Shown: in pieces, positions 25,287 to 34,630 of the stretch
How positions within the stretch are numbered: position 1 is the stretch's first letter
How the letters are laid out: every line of letters starts with the position of its first letter
Assembly (NCBI GenBank): GCA_027314705.1
Contig: DAHVAJ010000036.1
Location: forward strand, 1-64,000
DNA from: Acidimicrobiaceae bacterium
GTDB taxonomy: Bacteria; Actinomycetota; Acidimicrobiia; Acidimicrobiales; RAAP-2
DNA: 64,000 nucleotides
Direction: 5' to 3'
Program-made: the position numbers and the translations under genes
Notes under the pieces: generated by a model
What the model was told of the DNA's origin: nothing
The model's database searches: none
The model's input: the letters and a program-made list of their open reading frames with translations, nothing else

Positions 25287-25712
25287 TCAGCCGCCGACGA
25301 CCGCGAGTCCGGCCTCGGCGACCTCCTGGTCCTGCGAGTAGTGACCACCGCTCACACCGATGGCGCCCACCACGGCGCCACCGACGGTGATCGGATAGCC
25401 CCCGCCGAAGACCACCAGCCGGTCGATGCCCGACGGCGCGCCTGCCGCGAGGGGCGGGTCGTCCTTGATGAAGTCGAACCACCCGTGGGTGGGCATGCCG
25501 AAGCCGACCGCGGTGTAGGCCTTGTCCTGGGCGATCTGCACGGACAGCAGGGCAGCGCCGTCCATCCGGCTGAATGCCTTCAGCACGCCGCTTTCGTCGA
25601 GCACCGCGATGTTCATGGGCACGCCCAGATCTCGGGCCTTCTCCTCGGCGGCGCTGATCATGCGCCGGGCGAGGTCGGCGGTGATGCTCTGCTTCTGGAA
25701 CGTCTCGGCCAT
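25287..25712 (-). CDS. GlcG/HbpS family heme-binding-like protein
   Basis: This 141-aa protein matches the DUF336 family (GlcG, HbpS, PduO C-domain). It has the helix ITADLARRMISAAEEKARDLG, the strand MNIAVLDESGVLKAFSRMDGA, the KAYTAVGFGMPTHGW segment and the closing IGVSGGHYSQDQEVAEAG. Family members bind heme or cobalamin, or have unknown roles, and form octamers. The start is MAETFQ, because AGGAGG lies 6 nt before it. The gene begins 20 bp after the stop of the isocitrate-lyase-family gene, so both are one operon. Its job there is unknown. Confidence 0.85.
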   Translation of the reverse strand: MAETFQKQSITADLARRMISAAEEKARDLGVPMNIAVLDESGVLKAFSRMDGAALLSVQIAQDKAYTAVGFGMPTHGWFDFIKDDPPLAAGAPSGIDRLVVFGGGYPITVGGAVVGAIGVSGGHYSQDQEVAEAGLAVVGG

Positions 25713-25732
25713 GGCTGCCTCCTGTTGCTTCT

Positions 25733-26629
25733 TCACATCGGCTGGTCGCCGAATCGGACTTCGAGGTCACGGACCTCGGCCATACCCAGCGTGTCGACGA
25801 ACTCGGGGATGGTCGGGAGGTCGGCCAGCAGGGCACCGGGAGTGCCGTCGTGCCGCAGGGTGGCGAGGAACGAGCGGATGGCGGCGGCGGCCGACAGGAG
25901 CGTCCCGATCGGGAAGATGACGATCCTGAATCCGAGCTCGCCGAGCCGGGCGAGGCTCACCGGCGGTGTCCTCCCCCCCTCCGCCCAGTTGAACAGGAGC
26001 GGCACCCCGGCGAACCGGCGGGCGATCCGGTCGATCTCCTCCTCGTCCTCCGGTGCCTCGATGAACAGCACGTCGGCCCCGGCGTCGAGATAGCGGTCGG
26101 CCCGGTCGAGCGCGGCGTCCAGGCCTTCGACGGATCGGGCGTCCGTGCGGGCGATCACCACGAAGTCGGGATCCGTGCGGGCGGCCACGGCGGCACGAAC
26201 CTTGGCGGCCATGTCGCCCACCGGCACCAGCCCCTTGCCGCTCAGGTGGCCGCAGCGCTTCGGCATCACCTGATCCTCCAGATGGACGCCCGCCACCCCG
26301 GCCCGTTCGTAGTCGCGAACGGTGCGGATCACGTTGAGGGGGTTCCCGTACCCGGTGTCGGCGTCGGCGATCACGGGCACCGCCACGCAGCCGGTGATCC
26401 GGCGGGCATGGTCGATCATCTCGTTGCCCGAGAGGAGACCGACGTCGGGACGGCCGAGCAGGCTGGCCGCGGTGCCGAACCCGGTCATGTACACGGCCGG
26501 GTAGCCGGCATCCTCGATCAGGCGGGCCGACAGCGCGTCGTAGGCGCCCGGTGCCACCACGAGCCCGCTGCCCGCGAGCAGGTCCCGCAGCTGGCGGGGC
26601 CCCGACGGCGCCTCCAGCAGCCCGGCCAT
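25733..26629 (-). CDS. isocitrate lyase/PEP mutase family protein (methylisocitrate lyase-like)
   Basis: This 298-aa protein is a TIM-barrel enzyme of the ICL/PEPM superfamily. The metal-binding DADTGYG is at residues 89-95, and the catalytic loop PKRCGH (residues 123-128) matches the KRCGH loop of C-C lyases such as PrpB. Oxaloacetate decarboxylase and carboxyphosphonoenolpyruvate mutase-like members are alternatives. It may split a 2-methylisocitrate-like acid formed from propionyl-CoA released in the nearby pathways; this is inference, as no prpC or prpD is here. The ATG lacks a ribosome site, and TAGGGT lies 6 nt upstream. Confidence 0.8.
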   Translation of the reverse strand: MAGLLEAPSGPRQLRDLLAGSGLVVAPGAYDALSARLIEDAGYPAVYMTGFGTAASLLGRPDVGLLSGNEMIDHARRITGCVAVPVIADADTGYGNPLNVIRTVRDYERAGVAGVHLEDQVMPKRCGHLSGKGLVPVGDMAAKVRAAVAARTDPDFVVIARTDARSVEGLDAALDRADRYLDAGADVLFIEAPEDEEEIDRIARRFAGVPLLFNWAEGGRTPPVSLARLGELGFRIVIFPIGTLLSAAAAIRSFLATLRHDGTPGALLADLPTIPEFVDTLGMAEVRDLEVRFGDQPM

Positions 26630-26635
26630 GACGGC

Positions 26636-26641
26636 ACCCTA
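26636..26641 (-). promoter_or_regulatory. leaderless-type -10 (TAGGGT)
   Basis: Minus-strand TAGGGT, 6 nt, then the ATG of the ICL/PEPM-family gene; no Shine-Dalgarno. Confidence 0.55.
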
Positions 26642-26987
26642 GCGTCCCGCGCCACGGCCCACCATCGACACCGGTGACGGTGCGCCGGGCCGGCGGGCGC
26701 CCTGGTGCCCGAGCCCGTCCGACGCGCTCCGATCGGAGGGTGGCCGTCCGCACCCGGGTCTCCTCCCGTCCCCCCGTGCCCCGCGGGACCCACCCGGGAG
26801 CACCGCCGCCCCGTCCTCCTCCTTGGCCACGGTGTCGTGGGAGACCGCGCGCCTCGGGTGGCCTGGGGCGACCAGGGTCGTCGTGTCCTCGCCGGCGTGC
26901 CCGTGCCCGATCCCGTACGCGCCCGGGCCCGGGTGGCGGTCCGTCTAACTTGGTGCCTCTCGTCCACTGATCGAAGGCGACGCGCTC
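26642..26987. other. divergent intergenic region with icd promoter candidate
   Basis: 346 bp between the ICL-family gene and icd. A TAACTT hexamer at 26946-26951 would give icd a leader of about 35 nt containing CGAAGGCGA. The remainder is GC-rich with no gene, repeat or RNA that I can support. Confidence 0.45.
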
Positions 26988-29207
26988 GTGACCGAATCGA
27001 CCATCATCTACACCCTCACCGACGAAGCCCCGGCGCTCGCCACGTACTCCCTCCTCCCGGTGGTCCGGGCCTTCGCGGCCACAGCCGGGATCGCCGTGGA
27101 GACGAGGGACCTTTCGCTCGCCGGACGGATCATCGCCGCCTTCCCCGACCGGCTCGAGCCGGGACAGCGGATCGGGGACGCCCTTGCCGAGCTCGGCGAG
27201 CTGGTGACCTCGCCCGAGGCCAACGTCATCAAGCTGCCCAACATCTCGGCCTCCGTGCCCCAGCTCAAGGCGGCGATCACGGAGCTCCAGGCGGCGGGAT
27301 ACGCCCTTCCCGACTATCCGGAGGACCCACGGGGCGACCCCGACCGGGACACCCTGGCCCGCTACCGGCGCCTGCTCGGCAGCGCGGTGAATCCGGTGCT
27401 GCGCCAGGGCAACTCGGACCGACGGGCCCCGGCCTCCGTCAAGAACTACGCGAAGTCGCACCCACACCGGATGGGGGCTTGGACGCCGGAGTCCAAGACC
27501 AACGTGGCGCACATGGACGCGGGTGACTTCTGCTCGACCGAGCAGTCCACCGTCGTCGCTGTGCCGGGGTCGCTCACGGTGGAGTTCGTCGGCAGCGACG
27601 GGACCGCCGCACCGTTGCGTCCCCCGATCCCGGTCCTGGCCGGCGAGGTCGTCGACGCCTCGGTGATGCGTGTCGGACCGTTGCGGGAGTTCCTGGCGGC
27701 GCAGATCGTCCGGGCCAAGTCCGAGGACGTGCTCTTCTCGGTCCACCTCAAGGCGACCATGATGAAGGTCTCCGACCCCGTCATCTTCGGTCACGTCGTC
27801 CGCGCCTTCTTCCCCACGACGTTCGAGCGCTACGGCGTGGTCCTGGCCACCGCCGGCCTGAGCCCGAACGACGGCCTGGGTTCGATCTTGGCGGGATTGG
27901 GAGGCCTCCCGGAGGGGGACGCCGTCCGGGCGTCGTTCGACGCCGAGCTGGCGGACGGCCCGGCACTGGCCATGGTCGATTCCGATCGGGGGATCACCAA
28001 CCTGCACGTGCCGAGCGACGTGATCGTCGACGCCTCGATGCCGGCGATGATCCGGGCCTCGGGTCACCTGTGGGGCCCCGACGGCAGGGAGTCCGACACC
28101 CTGGCCGTGATTCCCGACTCCAGCTACGCGGGCGTCTACCAGGTGGTGATCGACGATTGCCGCGCCCACGGCGCCTTCGATCCCTCGACGATGGGTTCCG
28201 TCCCCAACGTCGGGCTCATGGCCCAGGCCGCCGAGGAGTACGGAAGCCACGACAAGACCTTCGAGATCGCCGCCGCCGGGGTCGTCCGCGTCGTCGACGA
28301 TGCCGGTCAGCTCGTCTTCGAGGTCCCGGTCGACGGCGGGGACGTCTTCCGCATGTGCCAGACCAAGGACGTCCCCATCAGGGACTGGGTCAAGCTGGCC
28401 GTCTCCCGGGCCCGGGCCACCGGCGATCCGGCGGTGTTCTGGCTGGACCGGCGGCGAGCCCATGATGCCAACCTGATCGCCCTGGTCGGCGAGTACCTCG
28501 AGGAGCACGACACCGGAGGGCTGGACATCCGGATCCTGGCGCCGGTCGAGGCGACGGCGCTGTCCCTCGGGCGGATCCGCCGCGGCGAGAACACGATCTC
28601 GGTCACCGGCAACGTGCTCCGCGACTACCTGACCGACCTCTTCCCGATCCTGGAGCTGGGCACGAGCGCCAAGATGCTCTCCATCGTGCCGCTCATCAAC
28701 GGTGGCGGCCTGTTCGAGACGGGCGCCGGCGGATCGGCGCCCAAGCACGTCCAGCAACTCCTCAAGGAGAACTACCTTCGGTGGGACAGCCTCGGCGAGT
28801 TCCTGGCCCTGGCCGTCAGCCTCGAGCACCTGGCCCAGCGGGCCGGCAATCCCCGGGCGCAGATCCTGGCCGACACGCTCGACCGGGCCACGGGCACCCT
28901 CCTCGACGAGGACCGTTCGCCCAGCCGCCGGTTGGGCGGCCTCGACAACCGGGGGAGCCACTTCTACCTGGCCCTCTACTGGGCCCAGGAACTCGCTGCA
29001 CAGACCGACGACGGTGGGCTGGCGGCCAGGTTCGGTGCGTGTGCCCGGAGCCTGGAGGATGCCGAGGAGACCATCGTCGCCGAGCTGCTCGCCGTGCAGG
29101 GGGCCCCGGCGGACATCGGTGGGTACTACCGGTTCGACCCGGAGCGGGCCGAGGCCGTCATGCGGCCGTCGCCGACCTTCAACGCTGCGATCGCCTCGCT
29201 GGGCTGA
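26988..29207 (+). CDS. icd: isocitrate dehydrogenase, NADP-dependent, monomeric type
   Basis: This 739-aa protein matches the monomeric IDH (IDH-II) family in length and sequence. It oxidatively decarboxylates isocitrate to 2-oxoglutarate in the TCA cycle with NADP. Family hallmarks visible are the [16 protein letters not shown] opening, [36 protein letters not shown], the catalytic-region [16 protein letters not shown] and the [20 protein letters not shown] region that binds the cofactor. It has a GTG start (MTESTIIY). It is monocistronic and followed by a stem-loop. Confidence 0.95.
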   Translation: MTESTIIYTLTDEAPALATYSLLPVVRAFAATAGIAVETRDLSLAGRIIAAFPDRLEPGQRIGDALAELGELVTSPEANVIKLPNISASVPQLKAAITELQAAGYALPDYPEDPRGDPDRDTLARYRRLLGSAVNPVLRQGNSDRRAPASVKNYAKSHPHRMGAWTPESKTNVAHMDAGDFCSTEQSTVVAVPGSLTVEFVGSDGTAAPLRPPIPVLAGEVVDASVMRVGPLREFLAAQIVRAKSEDVLFSVHLKATMMKVSDPVIFGHVVRAFFPTTFERYGVVLATAGLSPNDGLGSILAGLGGLPEGDAVRASFDAELADGPALAMVDSDRGITNLHVPSDVIVDASMPAMIRASGHLWGPDGRESDTLAVIPDSSYAGVYQVVIDDCRAHGAFDPSTMGSVPNVGLMAQAAEEYGSHDKTFEIAAAGVVRVVDDAGQLVFEVPVDGGDVFRMCQTKDVPIRDWVKLAVSRARATGDPAVFWLDRRRAHDANLIALVGEYLEEHDTGGLDIRILAPVEATALSLGRIRRGENTISVTGNVLRDYLTDLFPILELGTSAKMLSIVPLINGGGLFETGAGGSAPKHVQQLLKENYLRWDSLGEFLALAVSLEHLAQRAGNPRAQILADTLDRATGTLLDEDRSPSRRLGGLDNRGSHFYLALYWAQELAAQTDDGGLAARFGACARSLEDAEETIVAELLAVQGAPADIGGYYRFDPERAEAVMRPSPTFNAAIASLG

Positions 29208-29246
29208 CCGCTCCGGCCGGCAGGGTCCGCGCCGGGAGCGCGGGAC

Positions 29247-29295
29247 GTCGCCGGGCCCCGGCTCGGCCGGCGCGGTGCGGTCGGGCCCCGGCGAC
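29247..29295. terminator. putative bidirectional terminator
   Basis: A perfect 9-bp inverted repeat (GTCGCCGGG/CCCGGCGAC) encloses a 31-nt GC-rich loop between icd and the convergent gene at 29397. The gap 29208-29396 holds no gene. Confidence 0.4.
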
Positions 29296-29396
29296 CCTCC
29301 CCGGCCTCCTGGCTCCCGGCGAGCCGAGCGCTGCAGTCGGGTGGCTTCAGGGCACCGTGAGACGGGAGCCGGCCGGAGCCTGCGCCTGCCGGCCGG

Positions 29397-29747
29397 TCAC
29401 TCCTGTGCGGCCGCCTCCTTGGCCAGTCGGGCGCCCAACTGGCGCGAGAAGCCGAAGGCCCGGGAGAGCTCGCTGATGGTCATGCCCTCGGCCAGAGCGT
29501 CACGGGTGACGGCCAGGCGCAGCCGGTGGCGGCGGTACTCCCACTCGGCGAACACCTCGGCGAGGTGGACCCGCCGGTCGGCGACCTGCGCCTGGGCCAT
29601 GGCCTGGGCCATGGAGGTGCCGCGCTCGAGCATGGCCAGTCCCCTGGTCAGCGCCCGCCGGTTGTCCACGGCCACGGCCCGCAGCGCCTCGTTGGCTTCG
29701 AGCAGCGCCCGGATCTCGCGGCCGACCTCATGGTGCGCCGATGCCAT
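29397..29747 (-). CDS. small helix-turn-helix-like protein of unknown function
   Basis: This 116-aa protein is predicted all-helical. Residues 1-60 form a charged helix (EIRALLEANEALRAVAVDN), with heptad-like spacing. The C-terminus TISELSRAFGFSRQLGARLAKEA has the pattern of a helix-turn-helix (ISELSRAFGFSRQLG). It may be a DNA-binding protein. I do not recognise a family. It is divergent from another unknown gene (29872-30363), and a 7-bp palindrome lies between them, so it may regulate the pair. The start at MASAHHEV lacks a clear ribosome site; a GTG 15 nt upstream is possible. Confidence 0.65.
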   Translation of the reverse strand: MASAHHEVGREIRALLEANEALRAVAVDNRRALTRGLAMLERGTSMAQAMAQAQVADRRVHLAEVFAEWEYRRHRLRLAVTRDALAEGMTISELSRAFGFSRQLGARLAKEAAAQE

Positions 29748-29777
29748 CGCGCCATCGTTGCCCACCGCGTGTGGATT

Positions 29778-29796
29778 CGCAACAGGTGTTGTTGCG
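29778..29796. promoter_or_regulatory. palindromic operator candidate between divergent unknown genes
   Basis: CGCAACA and TGTTGCG form a perfect 7-bp inverted repeat with a 5-bp spacer, 31 bp before the HTH gene start and about 40 bp before the -10 of the opposite gene. It stands out as AT-richer than its surroundings. Confidence 0.5.
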
Positions 29797-29836
29797 GCAG
29801 GGACCCGTCGAGGGGGCCGACGGCCGACGGCCGCTG

Positions 29837-29842
29837 TAGACT
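29837..29842 (+). promoter_or_regulatory. putative -10 hexamer TAGACT
   Basis: Located 30 nt before the ATG at 29872; the implied leader contains a GGGAGGG ribosome site. Confidence 0.5.
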
Positions 29843-29871
29843 GGCGACCATCGGTACTGGCGGGAGGGACC

Positions 29872-30363
29872 ATGGCGAAGGTCACCCGGGGGCGGGGGCA
29901 CGAGACGGATGCGCTGATGCTCGGCGCGAGGTTCTACTCGGGGGCGGTGTTCTGCCTGGCGGTGCACACGGGGTCCCTGCGCGCCCGCATCGCCGATGCC
30001 TACGGCAACCATGCGGCGTGGGCCAACGACCTCATCGGGCTGCTCCCCCTGGGCATCGCCGAGCGGATGGTGGCACTGAGGGCCGAGCTGACCTCGGCGG
30101 CACCGGACCCGGCCGGGCCGGCCTCCGAGGAGGTCATCGGCCGGTCGATCACCGCCTGCGACCAACGGGAGCTGGAGCTGCTGGCGCAGCGGATCTTCTT
30201 CCTCGCCGACGACCTGGCCCAGGCCGTGGTCGAGGCCAGGCTGGCCGAACGGAACGGTCGCCGGCCCGTCGGAGTCGCCGCCGGACCCGGAGCGGGCGGC
30301 GGATCCACGCTCGACGGGCCCGACGGCAGAGGTGACCGTAGCAGGGGCTGCAACACCTATTGA
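29872..30363 (+). CDS. hypothetical protein with helical middle domain
   Basis: This 163-aa protein has no family I recognise. It begins with a basic stretch (MAKVTRGRGHETDALM), then a helical region with hydrophobic patches (FYSGAVFCLAVHTGSLRARI, LIGLLPLGIAERMVALRAEL, LELLAQRIFFLADDLAQAVV). It ends in a Gly/Arg/Pro-rich tail finishing CNTY. No signal peptide or clear membrane span is seen. GGGAGGG precedes the ATG by 4 nt. It is divergent from the small HTH-like gene with a palindrome between them. Its last codons contain a second, near-identical copy of half of that palindrome. Confidence 0.7.
   Translation: MAKVTRGRGHETDALMLGARFYSGAVFCLAVHTGSLRARIADAYGNHAAWANDLIGLLPLGIAERMVALRAELTSAAPDPAGPASEEVIGRSITACDQRELELLAQRIFFLADDLAQAVVEARLAERNGRRPVGVAAGPGAGGGSTLDGPDGRGDRSRGCNTY
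30351..30362. repeat. inverted second copy of the 29780-29791 dodecamer
   Basis: CAACACCTATTG here matches, in inverted orientation, 11 of 12 bases of the sequence at 29780-29791. It covers the stop codon of the hypothetical gene. The two copies flank that gene. Confidence 0.4.
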
Positions 30364-30365
30364 AA

Positions 30366-30383
30366 CGGGCCGGCCCCGGCCCG
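30366..30383. terminator. weak terminator-like hairpin
   Basis: Arms CGGGCC/GGCCCG with a 6-nt loop, 3 bp after the hypothetical gene stop and before the convergent csoR end. Confidence 0.3.
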
Positions 30384-30434
30384 GGTCCGCCGCCTCCGGG
30401 TCCCCGACCACCGCCGCGGCCCCTCCCGCCCCAC

Positions 30435-30749
30435 TCAGCGGGTGCGGGTGAAGCGGTGGACGGCCTCGAGGAGTTCCCGGCTCTTCTCGTCCGCCACCTC
30501 CCGGTCGCCCGAGGCCAGGGCGTCGGCGACGCAGTGGGTCACGTGCCCGTCGAGGATCTTGAGGGCCACGGCCTCGAGGGCGGTGTCGACGGCGGCGATC
30601 TGGGTGAGGATGTCGATGCAGTACCGGTCCTCGGTGACCATCCGCTCGATGCCCCCGACCTGGCCGGCGATCCGGCGGAGGCGCCTGACCAGGGCGTCCT
30701 TGTCGGCCAGGTAGCCGGTGGCGGGATGGTCGACCCCGGCGCTGCTCAC
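30435..30749 (-). CDS. csoR: copper-sensing transcriptional repressor CsoR
   Basis: This 104-aa helical protein belongs to the CsoR/RcnR family. The Cu(I) ligands are spaced as in CsoR: Cys44, then His69 (25 residues later), then Cys73 (4 later), in YCIDIL and DGHVTHC. Apo-CsoR binds a GC-centred palindrome and is released by Cu(I). The GTG start overlaps the copA stop by 4 nt (GTGA) and has GGAGGG upstream. It is the last gene of copZ-copA-csoR and should repress its own operon through the palindrome at 33154-33172. Confidence 0.92.
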   Translation of the reverse strand: MSSAGVDHPATGYLADKDALVRRLRRIAGQVGGIERMVTEDRYCIDILTQIAAVDTALEAVALKILDGHVTHCVADALASGDREVADEKSRELLEAVHRFTRTR

Positions 30750-32920
30750 GGGTCCCTCCGGGGAGAGAAGCGGCGGAGCCGCAGCGAGTTCGTCACGACG
30801 AACAGCGACGAGAGGGCCATGGCTCCCGCGGCGACGATGGGATTGACGACGCCGGCGACGGCGAGGGGGACGGCGGCCACGTTGTAGGCGAAGGCCCAGA
30901 AGAGGTTGCCCTTGATGGTGGCCAGGGTGCGGCGGGCCAGCCGGATGGCGTCGCCCGCGACCCGTAGGTCTCCCGAGACCAGGGTGAGGTCGGAGGCGTC
31001 GATGGCCACATCGGTACCGGTGCCGAGGGCGAGCCCGAGATCGGCCTGGGCCAGTGCGGGTGCGTCGTTGACCCCGTCGCCCACCATGGCCACGATCTCG
31101 CCGGCCTCCTGGAGACGGCGCACTTCGGCCGCCTTTCCGTCCGGGAGGACGCCGGCCACGACCCGGTCGACGCCGACCGCGGCGGCCACCGCTGCGGCCA
31201 CCCGTTCGTTGTCGCCGGTGAGGAGGACCGGGGTGAGCCCGAGGGCCCGAAGGTCGGCGACGGCGCGGGCGCTCGTGGGCTTGAGCCGGTCGGCCACGCC
31301 CACCAGCCCGAGCGGTGCTCCGTCGGCGGCCACCGCCACCACCGTCGTCCCCACCTCCTCGAGGCGGCGGGCCTCTTCGGTGAGGTCGGCCGGCAGGTGG
31401 ACGGCCCACTCGGCCAGCAGGGCCGGACGCCCGACGACCACCGACTGCCCCTCGACCAGGGCCTCGACGCCCAGACCGGCCCGGCTCGCGAAGTGCTCGG
31501 GGGCCGGGAGGGCGCCGAGGCGCTCCCGGCCCAGGTCGGCCACGGCCCTGGCCACCGGGTGCTCGCTCCCGCCTTCGGCCGTCGCGGCCACTCGGAGGAG
31601 CTGGTCGGGGTCGATGCCGGCCGCCGGGACGAGGGCGGAAACGGCCATCCTCCCCTCGGTCAGGGTGCCCGTCTTGTCCAGTACCACGGTGGTCACCTGG
31701 CGGGTCTGCTCGAGGACCTCGGGGCCGCGGAGGACGATGCCCAGCTGGGCGCCGCGCCCGCTGCCGACCATGAGGGCGGTGGGCGTGGCCAGTCCGAGTG
31801 CACAGGGGCAGGCGATCACCAGCACGGCGACCGCGGCCGAGAAGGCGGCCGTGGCACCGGCTCCACTCGCCATCCACCCGACCAGGGTGAGGACGGACAC
31901 GCCGATCACGGTGGGCACGAACACGGCCGAGACCCGGTCGGCCAGGCGCTGGATGGGGGCCTTGCCCGCCTGGGCCTCGGCCACCAGCCGGGCGATCTGG
32001 GCCAGGGCGGTCGCGGTGCCCACCCGCGTCGCCCGGACGACGATGCGACCCGACGTGTTGACCGTCGCCCCGGCCACGTCGTCGCCCGGTCCCACCTCGA
32101 CGGGCAGGGACTCTCCGGTCAGCACCGAGGTGTCGATCGCCGAGGTGCCGGTCACCACCACACCGTCGGTCGCCACCTTCTCCCCTGGTCGGACCACGAA
32201 CTCGTCACCCACGGCGAGCGCCTCCACCGGCACCAGGACCTCCGCCCCGTCCCGGAGCACCCGCACCTCCTTCGCCCCGAGAGCGAGCAGGTGGCGGATG
32301 GCCTCTCCCGAGCTCCGCTTGGCCCGGGCCTCCAGGTACCGGCCGAGCAGGATCAGGGCGGTGATGGCGGCCGCCGCATCGAAGTAGAGGATCTGGCTCA
32401 TCCCCGCGAGCAGCACCACCGTCGACCACGTCCAGGCGGCCAGCGTCCCCACCGAGACGAGGGTGTCCATGGTGGCCGCCCCGTGCCGGGCGTTGGCCAC
32501 TGCGGCCCGGTGGAACGGCCAGCCGCCGTAGAAGACGGCGGGGGTGGCGAGGGCCAGGCCCAACCAGTCCCACCCGGTGAACTGCAGGGCCGGCACCCAG
32601 GCGAGGACCATGAGGGGGACCGCTGCGGCCGCGGCGACGGCCAGTCGCCTGCGGTAGGGGCGGGCCGGGTCCTCGTCGGGCGCGGCCGGGTCGGGCAGGG
32701 CGGCGCGGTACCCGGCGGCCTCGACGGCGGCGATGAGGTCGTCGAGGCCGACCTCGGCCGCGTCGAAGGCCACGGCGGCCTCCTCGGTGGCGAAATTGAC
32801 CGTTGCGACCACGCCGTCGAGCCGGTTGAGACGCTTCTCGATGCGGGCCGCGCACGACGCGCAGGTCATCCCCTCGATCGCCAGATCGACCCGGTCGGGC
32901 GCCTCGGCCACGGTCGGCAT
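30746..32920 (-). CDS. copA: copper-translocating P1B-type ATPase CopA
   Basis: This 724-aa membrane ATPase exports Cu(I) from the cytoplasm. It has one N-terminal HMA domain with GMTCASC (residues 17-23), about eight membrane spans, the transport-site CPC motif (residues 371-373) followed by [15 protein letters not shown], the phosphorylation motif DKTGTLTEG near 414 and [10 protein letters not shown] near 613. Length and order are standard. The ATG overlaps the copZ stop by 1 nt and its stop overlaps csoR, so all three genes are translationally coupled. Confidence 0.96.
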   Translation of the reverse strand: MPTVAEAPDRVDLAIEGMTCASCAARIEKRLNRLDGVVATVNFATEEAAVAFDAAEVGLDDLIAAVEAAGYRAALPDPAAPDEDPARPYRRRLAVAAAAAVPLMVLAWVPALQFTGWDWLGLALATPAVFYGGWPFHRAAVANARHGAATMDTLVSVGTLAAWTWSTVVLLAGMSQILYFDAAAAITALILLGRYLEARAKRSSGEAIRHLLALGAKEVRVLRDGAEVLVPVEALAVGDEFVVRPGEKVATDGVVVTGTSAIDTSVLTGESLPVEVGPGDDVAGATVNTSGRIVVRATRVGTATALAQIARLVAEAQAGKAPIQRLADRVSAVFVPTVIGVSVLTLVGWMASGAGATAAFSAAVAVLVIACPCALGLATPTALMVGSGRGAQLGIVLRGPEVLEQTRQVTTVVLDKTGTLTEGRMAVSALVPAAGIDPDQLLRVAATAEGGSEHPVARAVADLGRERLGALPAPEHFASRAGLGVEALVEGQSVVVGRPALLAEWAVHLPADLTEEARRLEEVGTTVVAVAADGAPLGLVGVADRLKPTSARAVADLRALGLTPVLLTGDNERVAAAVAAAVGVDRVVAGVLPDGKAAEVRRLQEAGEIVAMVGDGVNDAPALAQADLGLALGTGTDVAIDASDLTLVSGDLRVAGDAIRLARRTLATIKGNLFWAFAYNVAAVPLAVAGVVNPIVAAGAMALSSLFVVTNSLRLRRFSPRRDP

Positions 32921-33123
32921 CAGCGCACCTCGTATCCGGCCTCGTCGATGGCGGCCCGCAGGACGGTGTCGTCGAGGCGGTCGCCGGTCACGGTGACCAC
33001 CTTGGTCCCGAGGTCGACCGACACGACCTCCACGCCGGGGACGCCCGAGAGCTCGTCCGACACGGCAGCGGTGCAGTGCTCGCAGGTCATCCCGGGGACG
33101 CGGTAGGTGCGGGTCTCGGACAT
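32920..33123 (-). CDS. copZ: copper chaperone CopZ (HMA domain)
   Basis: This 67-aa cytoplasmic protein is a single ferredoxin-like HMA domain with the metal site GMTCEHC (Cys14, Cys17). It carries Cu(I) to CopA and CsoR. The ATG has GAGGAGGAG 5 nt upstream. It is the first gene of the copper operon, directly behind the CsoR-type palindrome. Confidence 0.93.
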   Translation of the reverse strand: MSETRTYRVPGMTCEHCTAAVSDELSGVPGVEVVSVDLGTKVVTVTGDRLDDTVLRAAIDEAGYEVR

Positions 33124-33151
33124 GGAACTCCTCCTCTGTGCCGTGCCTCCC

Positions 33152-33172
33152 ATGATACCCCAGGTGGGTATC
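33152..33172 (-). promoter_or_regulatory. CsoR-type operator overlapping the copZ -10
   Basis: GATACCC and GGGTATC form a perfect 7-bp inverted repeat with a 5-bp spacer (33154-33172), as in known CsoR boxes. On the minus strand a TATCAT -10 (33152-33157) overlaps one arm. CsoR binding would block RNA polymerase. The predicted leader to the copZ ATG is about 24 nt. Confidence 0.75.
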
Positions 33173-33432
33173 CGACCGATTCCCGGTCCACCCGGGCCGG
33201 TGCGACCGTCAGGGGACCGCCGACGGGGCGAACCCGCCGCCTGCGTGGGGCCGGGACCGATCGCAGGGGAGCTCACCGGCGCCCGGGCCGCGAGGAAGGA
33301 CGGCCCGTCCCGTCGTCCCGGGGGTGGGGCCACCCCCGCCCCCTCCCCGGCACGGCCGCGGCGCCTGCCCGCCGGAGCACCGGTCGCCGTCGGCCCGGGC
33401 GCCTGCCGGGAGGCGAGGGCCCCGACGCCCGC
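33173..33432. other. intergenic region upstream of the copper operon
   Basis: Very GC-rich sequence between the CsoR operator and the 3' end of the SHOCT gene. Open frames on both strands are Pro/Arg/Gly-rich with no motif. I see nothing functional besides the operator at its edge. Confidence 0.5.
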
Positions 33433-33714
33433 TCACGGCCCGCCCGTCAGGACCGCCCGCCGTCTCCGGTACTCGTCCTCGTCCAACTCGCCCCGGGCGA
33501 AGCGCTCGTCGAGGATGGCGAGCGCCGCCGTCCCGCTGCCCTGGGGGACCGGCGGCGGTGCGCCCGGTGGAGGTCCGGGTGGGCCGCCCGCCGGCCGGTC
33601 ACGGCGCACCAGCACCACGATGATCCAGGCCACTGCCGCCCAGAAGGCGACCATGAGCAGCGCCATCACGATCCAGGCGCCGGCGCCCCATCCCGCATGT
33701 CCGGCCCAGTACAT
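33433..33714 (-). CDS. small membrane protein with C-terminal SHOCT domain
   Basis: This 93-aa protein has one membrane span (WIVMALLMVAFWAAVAWIIV), a Pro/Gly-rich linker and a C-terminal SHOCT motif (LDERFARGELDEDEYRRRRAVL). Such proteins are common in actinobacteria; SHOCT motifs are thought to aid oligomerisation, and exact roles are unknown. The ATG of MYWAGHAG is chosen with GAGG 8 nt upstream. A DosR-like sequence lies 63-78 bp upstream. The genes around it serve copper and iron handling. Confidence 0.8.
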   Translation of the reverse strand: MYWAGHAGWGAGAWIVMALLMVAFWAAVAWIIVVLVRRDRPAGGPPGPPPGAPPPVPQGSGTAALAILDERFARGELDEDEYRRRRAVLTGGP

Positions 33715-33776
33715 CCCTGCCACCTCGCCTTCCTGACGTGTCCACCCACCATCGTCCCGCCGGCCCGGCGAAGCCG

Positions 33777-33792
33777 CCAGGGTCGAAGGTCC
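33777..33792 (-). promoter_or_regulatory. weak DosR-like box upstream of the SHOCT gene
   Basis: Minus-strand GGACCTTCGACCCTGG. It shares GACcTTCGaCCCTGG with the stronger boxes at 36256 and 50165. It matches 10 of 14 positions of the GGGACTWWAGTCCC core known for DosR. Confidence 0.35.
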
Positions 33793-33832
33793 GTGATCGC
33801 CGGATCGCCCGTCGGCCCCCACCGCATCCGCA

Positions 33833-34630
33833 TCACCCGGTGGCGCGGCTCAGTCGGACCAGCCGGTGGTCGGCGGTGAAGAGCTGGCGGGCCAGGCCGA
33901 TGCTCATGGCCGCCGACGTCGTGGCCACCGCCCCGAGGATCAGGAACATCACCGCCGCCTGGACCAGGACGGCCTGGAGCGGCTTCTCTCCGGCCAGGAT
34001 GAGCCCGGTCATGGCCCCGGGCAGGAAGACCAGTCCCACCGCCTTGGTCGCCTCGATCTGGGGGATCATGGCGGTACGGAGCGCGTCCCGCACGTAGGGC
34101 CGCGAGGCGTCCCGCGACGACAGCCCCAGGGCCAGCCGGGCCTCGACTTCGGACCGTTTGTCGGAGAACTCGGCGACCACCCGCCGGGCAGCCACGACGG
34201 TGCTCGTCAGGGCGTTGCCGACGACCATGCCGGCGAGGGGCACGATGGTGCGGGCGTCGAGCGGGAAGATGCCCAGCCCGAACAGGACGAGCAGGGTGAC
34301 CGCGGTGGCCAGGCCCAGCGAGGCGAGCGCCAGCGGGCGCGCCCGGGGAACCTCCGGGGCGCGCCGACGGATGGTCTCGGCCGCGAAGACGACCATGAAG
34401 ACGACCCACAGCCAGGACACGGCCAGAGGGACCCGGGGGCTCAACACCACGGCCAGCACCGCACCGACGGCCAGCAGTTGGACGATGGCCCGCACCGAGG
34501 CCCACACGAGCGATCGCTCCAGGTCGAGGCGCTGCCAGAGCGAGATGGCCACGGCCATGCCCACCAGGGCGAGTGACGCGACGAGGCCCACCCACCCGAC
34601 GTACCCGGTCGTCACCGACGTGGCGGTCAC
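33833..34630 (-). CDS. fetB: FetB/UPF0014 family ABC transporter permease
   Basis: This 265-aa integral membrane protein matches FetB (YbbM), the permease of the FetAB iron-efflux system. It has about seven hydrophobic spans, the family segment SVRAIVQLLAVGAVL near the N-terminus, PLAGMVVGNALTSTVVAARR in the middle and LVFLPGAMTGLILAGEKP toward the end. The GTG start overlaps the ATPase stop by 4 nt (GTGA). In E. coli FetAB lowers iron-linked oxidative stress. Here it is the last gene of a methyltransferase-fetA-fetB operon. Confidence 0.88.
   Translation of the reverse strand: MTATSVTTGYVGWVGLVASLALVGMAVAISLWQRLDLERSLVWASVRAIVQLLAVGAVLAVVLSPRVPLAVSWLWVVFMVVFAAETIRRRAPEVPRARPLALASLGLATAVTLLVLFGLGIFPLDARTIVPLAGMVVGNALTSTVVAARRVVAEFSDKRSEVEARLALGLSSRDASRPYVRDALRTAMIPQIEATKAVGLVFLPGAMTGLILAGEKPLQAVLVQAAVMFLILGAVATTSAAMSIGLARQLFTADHRLVRLSRATG

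Noticed and set aside
24931-25341. Plus-strand open frame after the LLM gene
   Set aside because: It begins with plausible codons but soon becomes Arg/Gly/Pro low-complexity sequence without motif, ribosome site or family.
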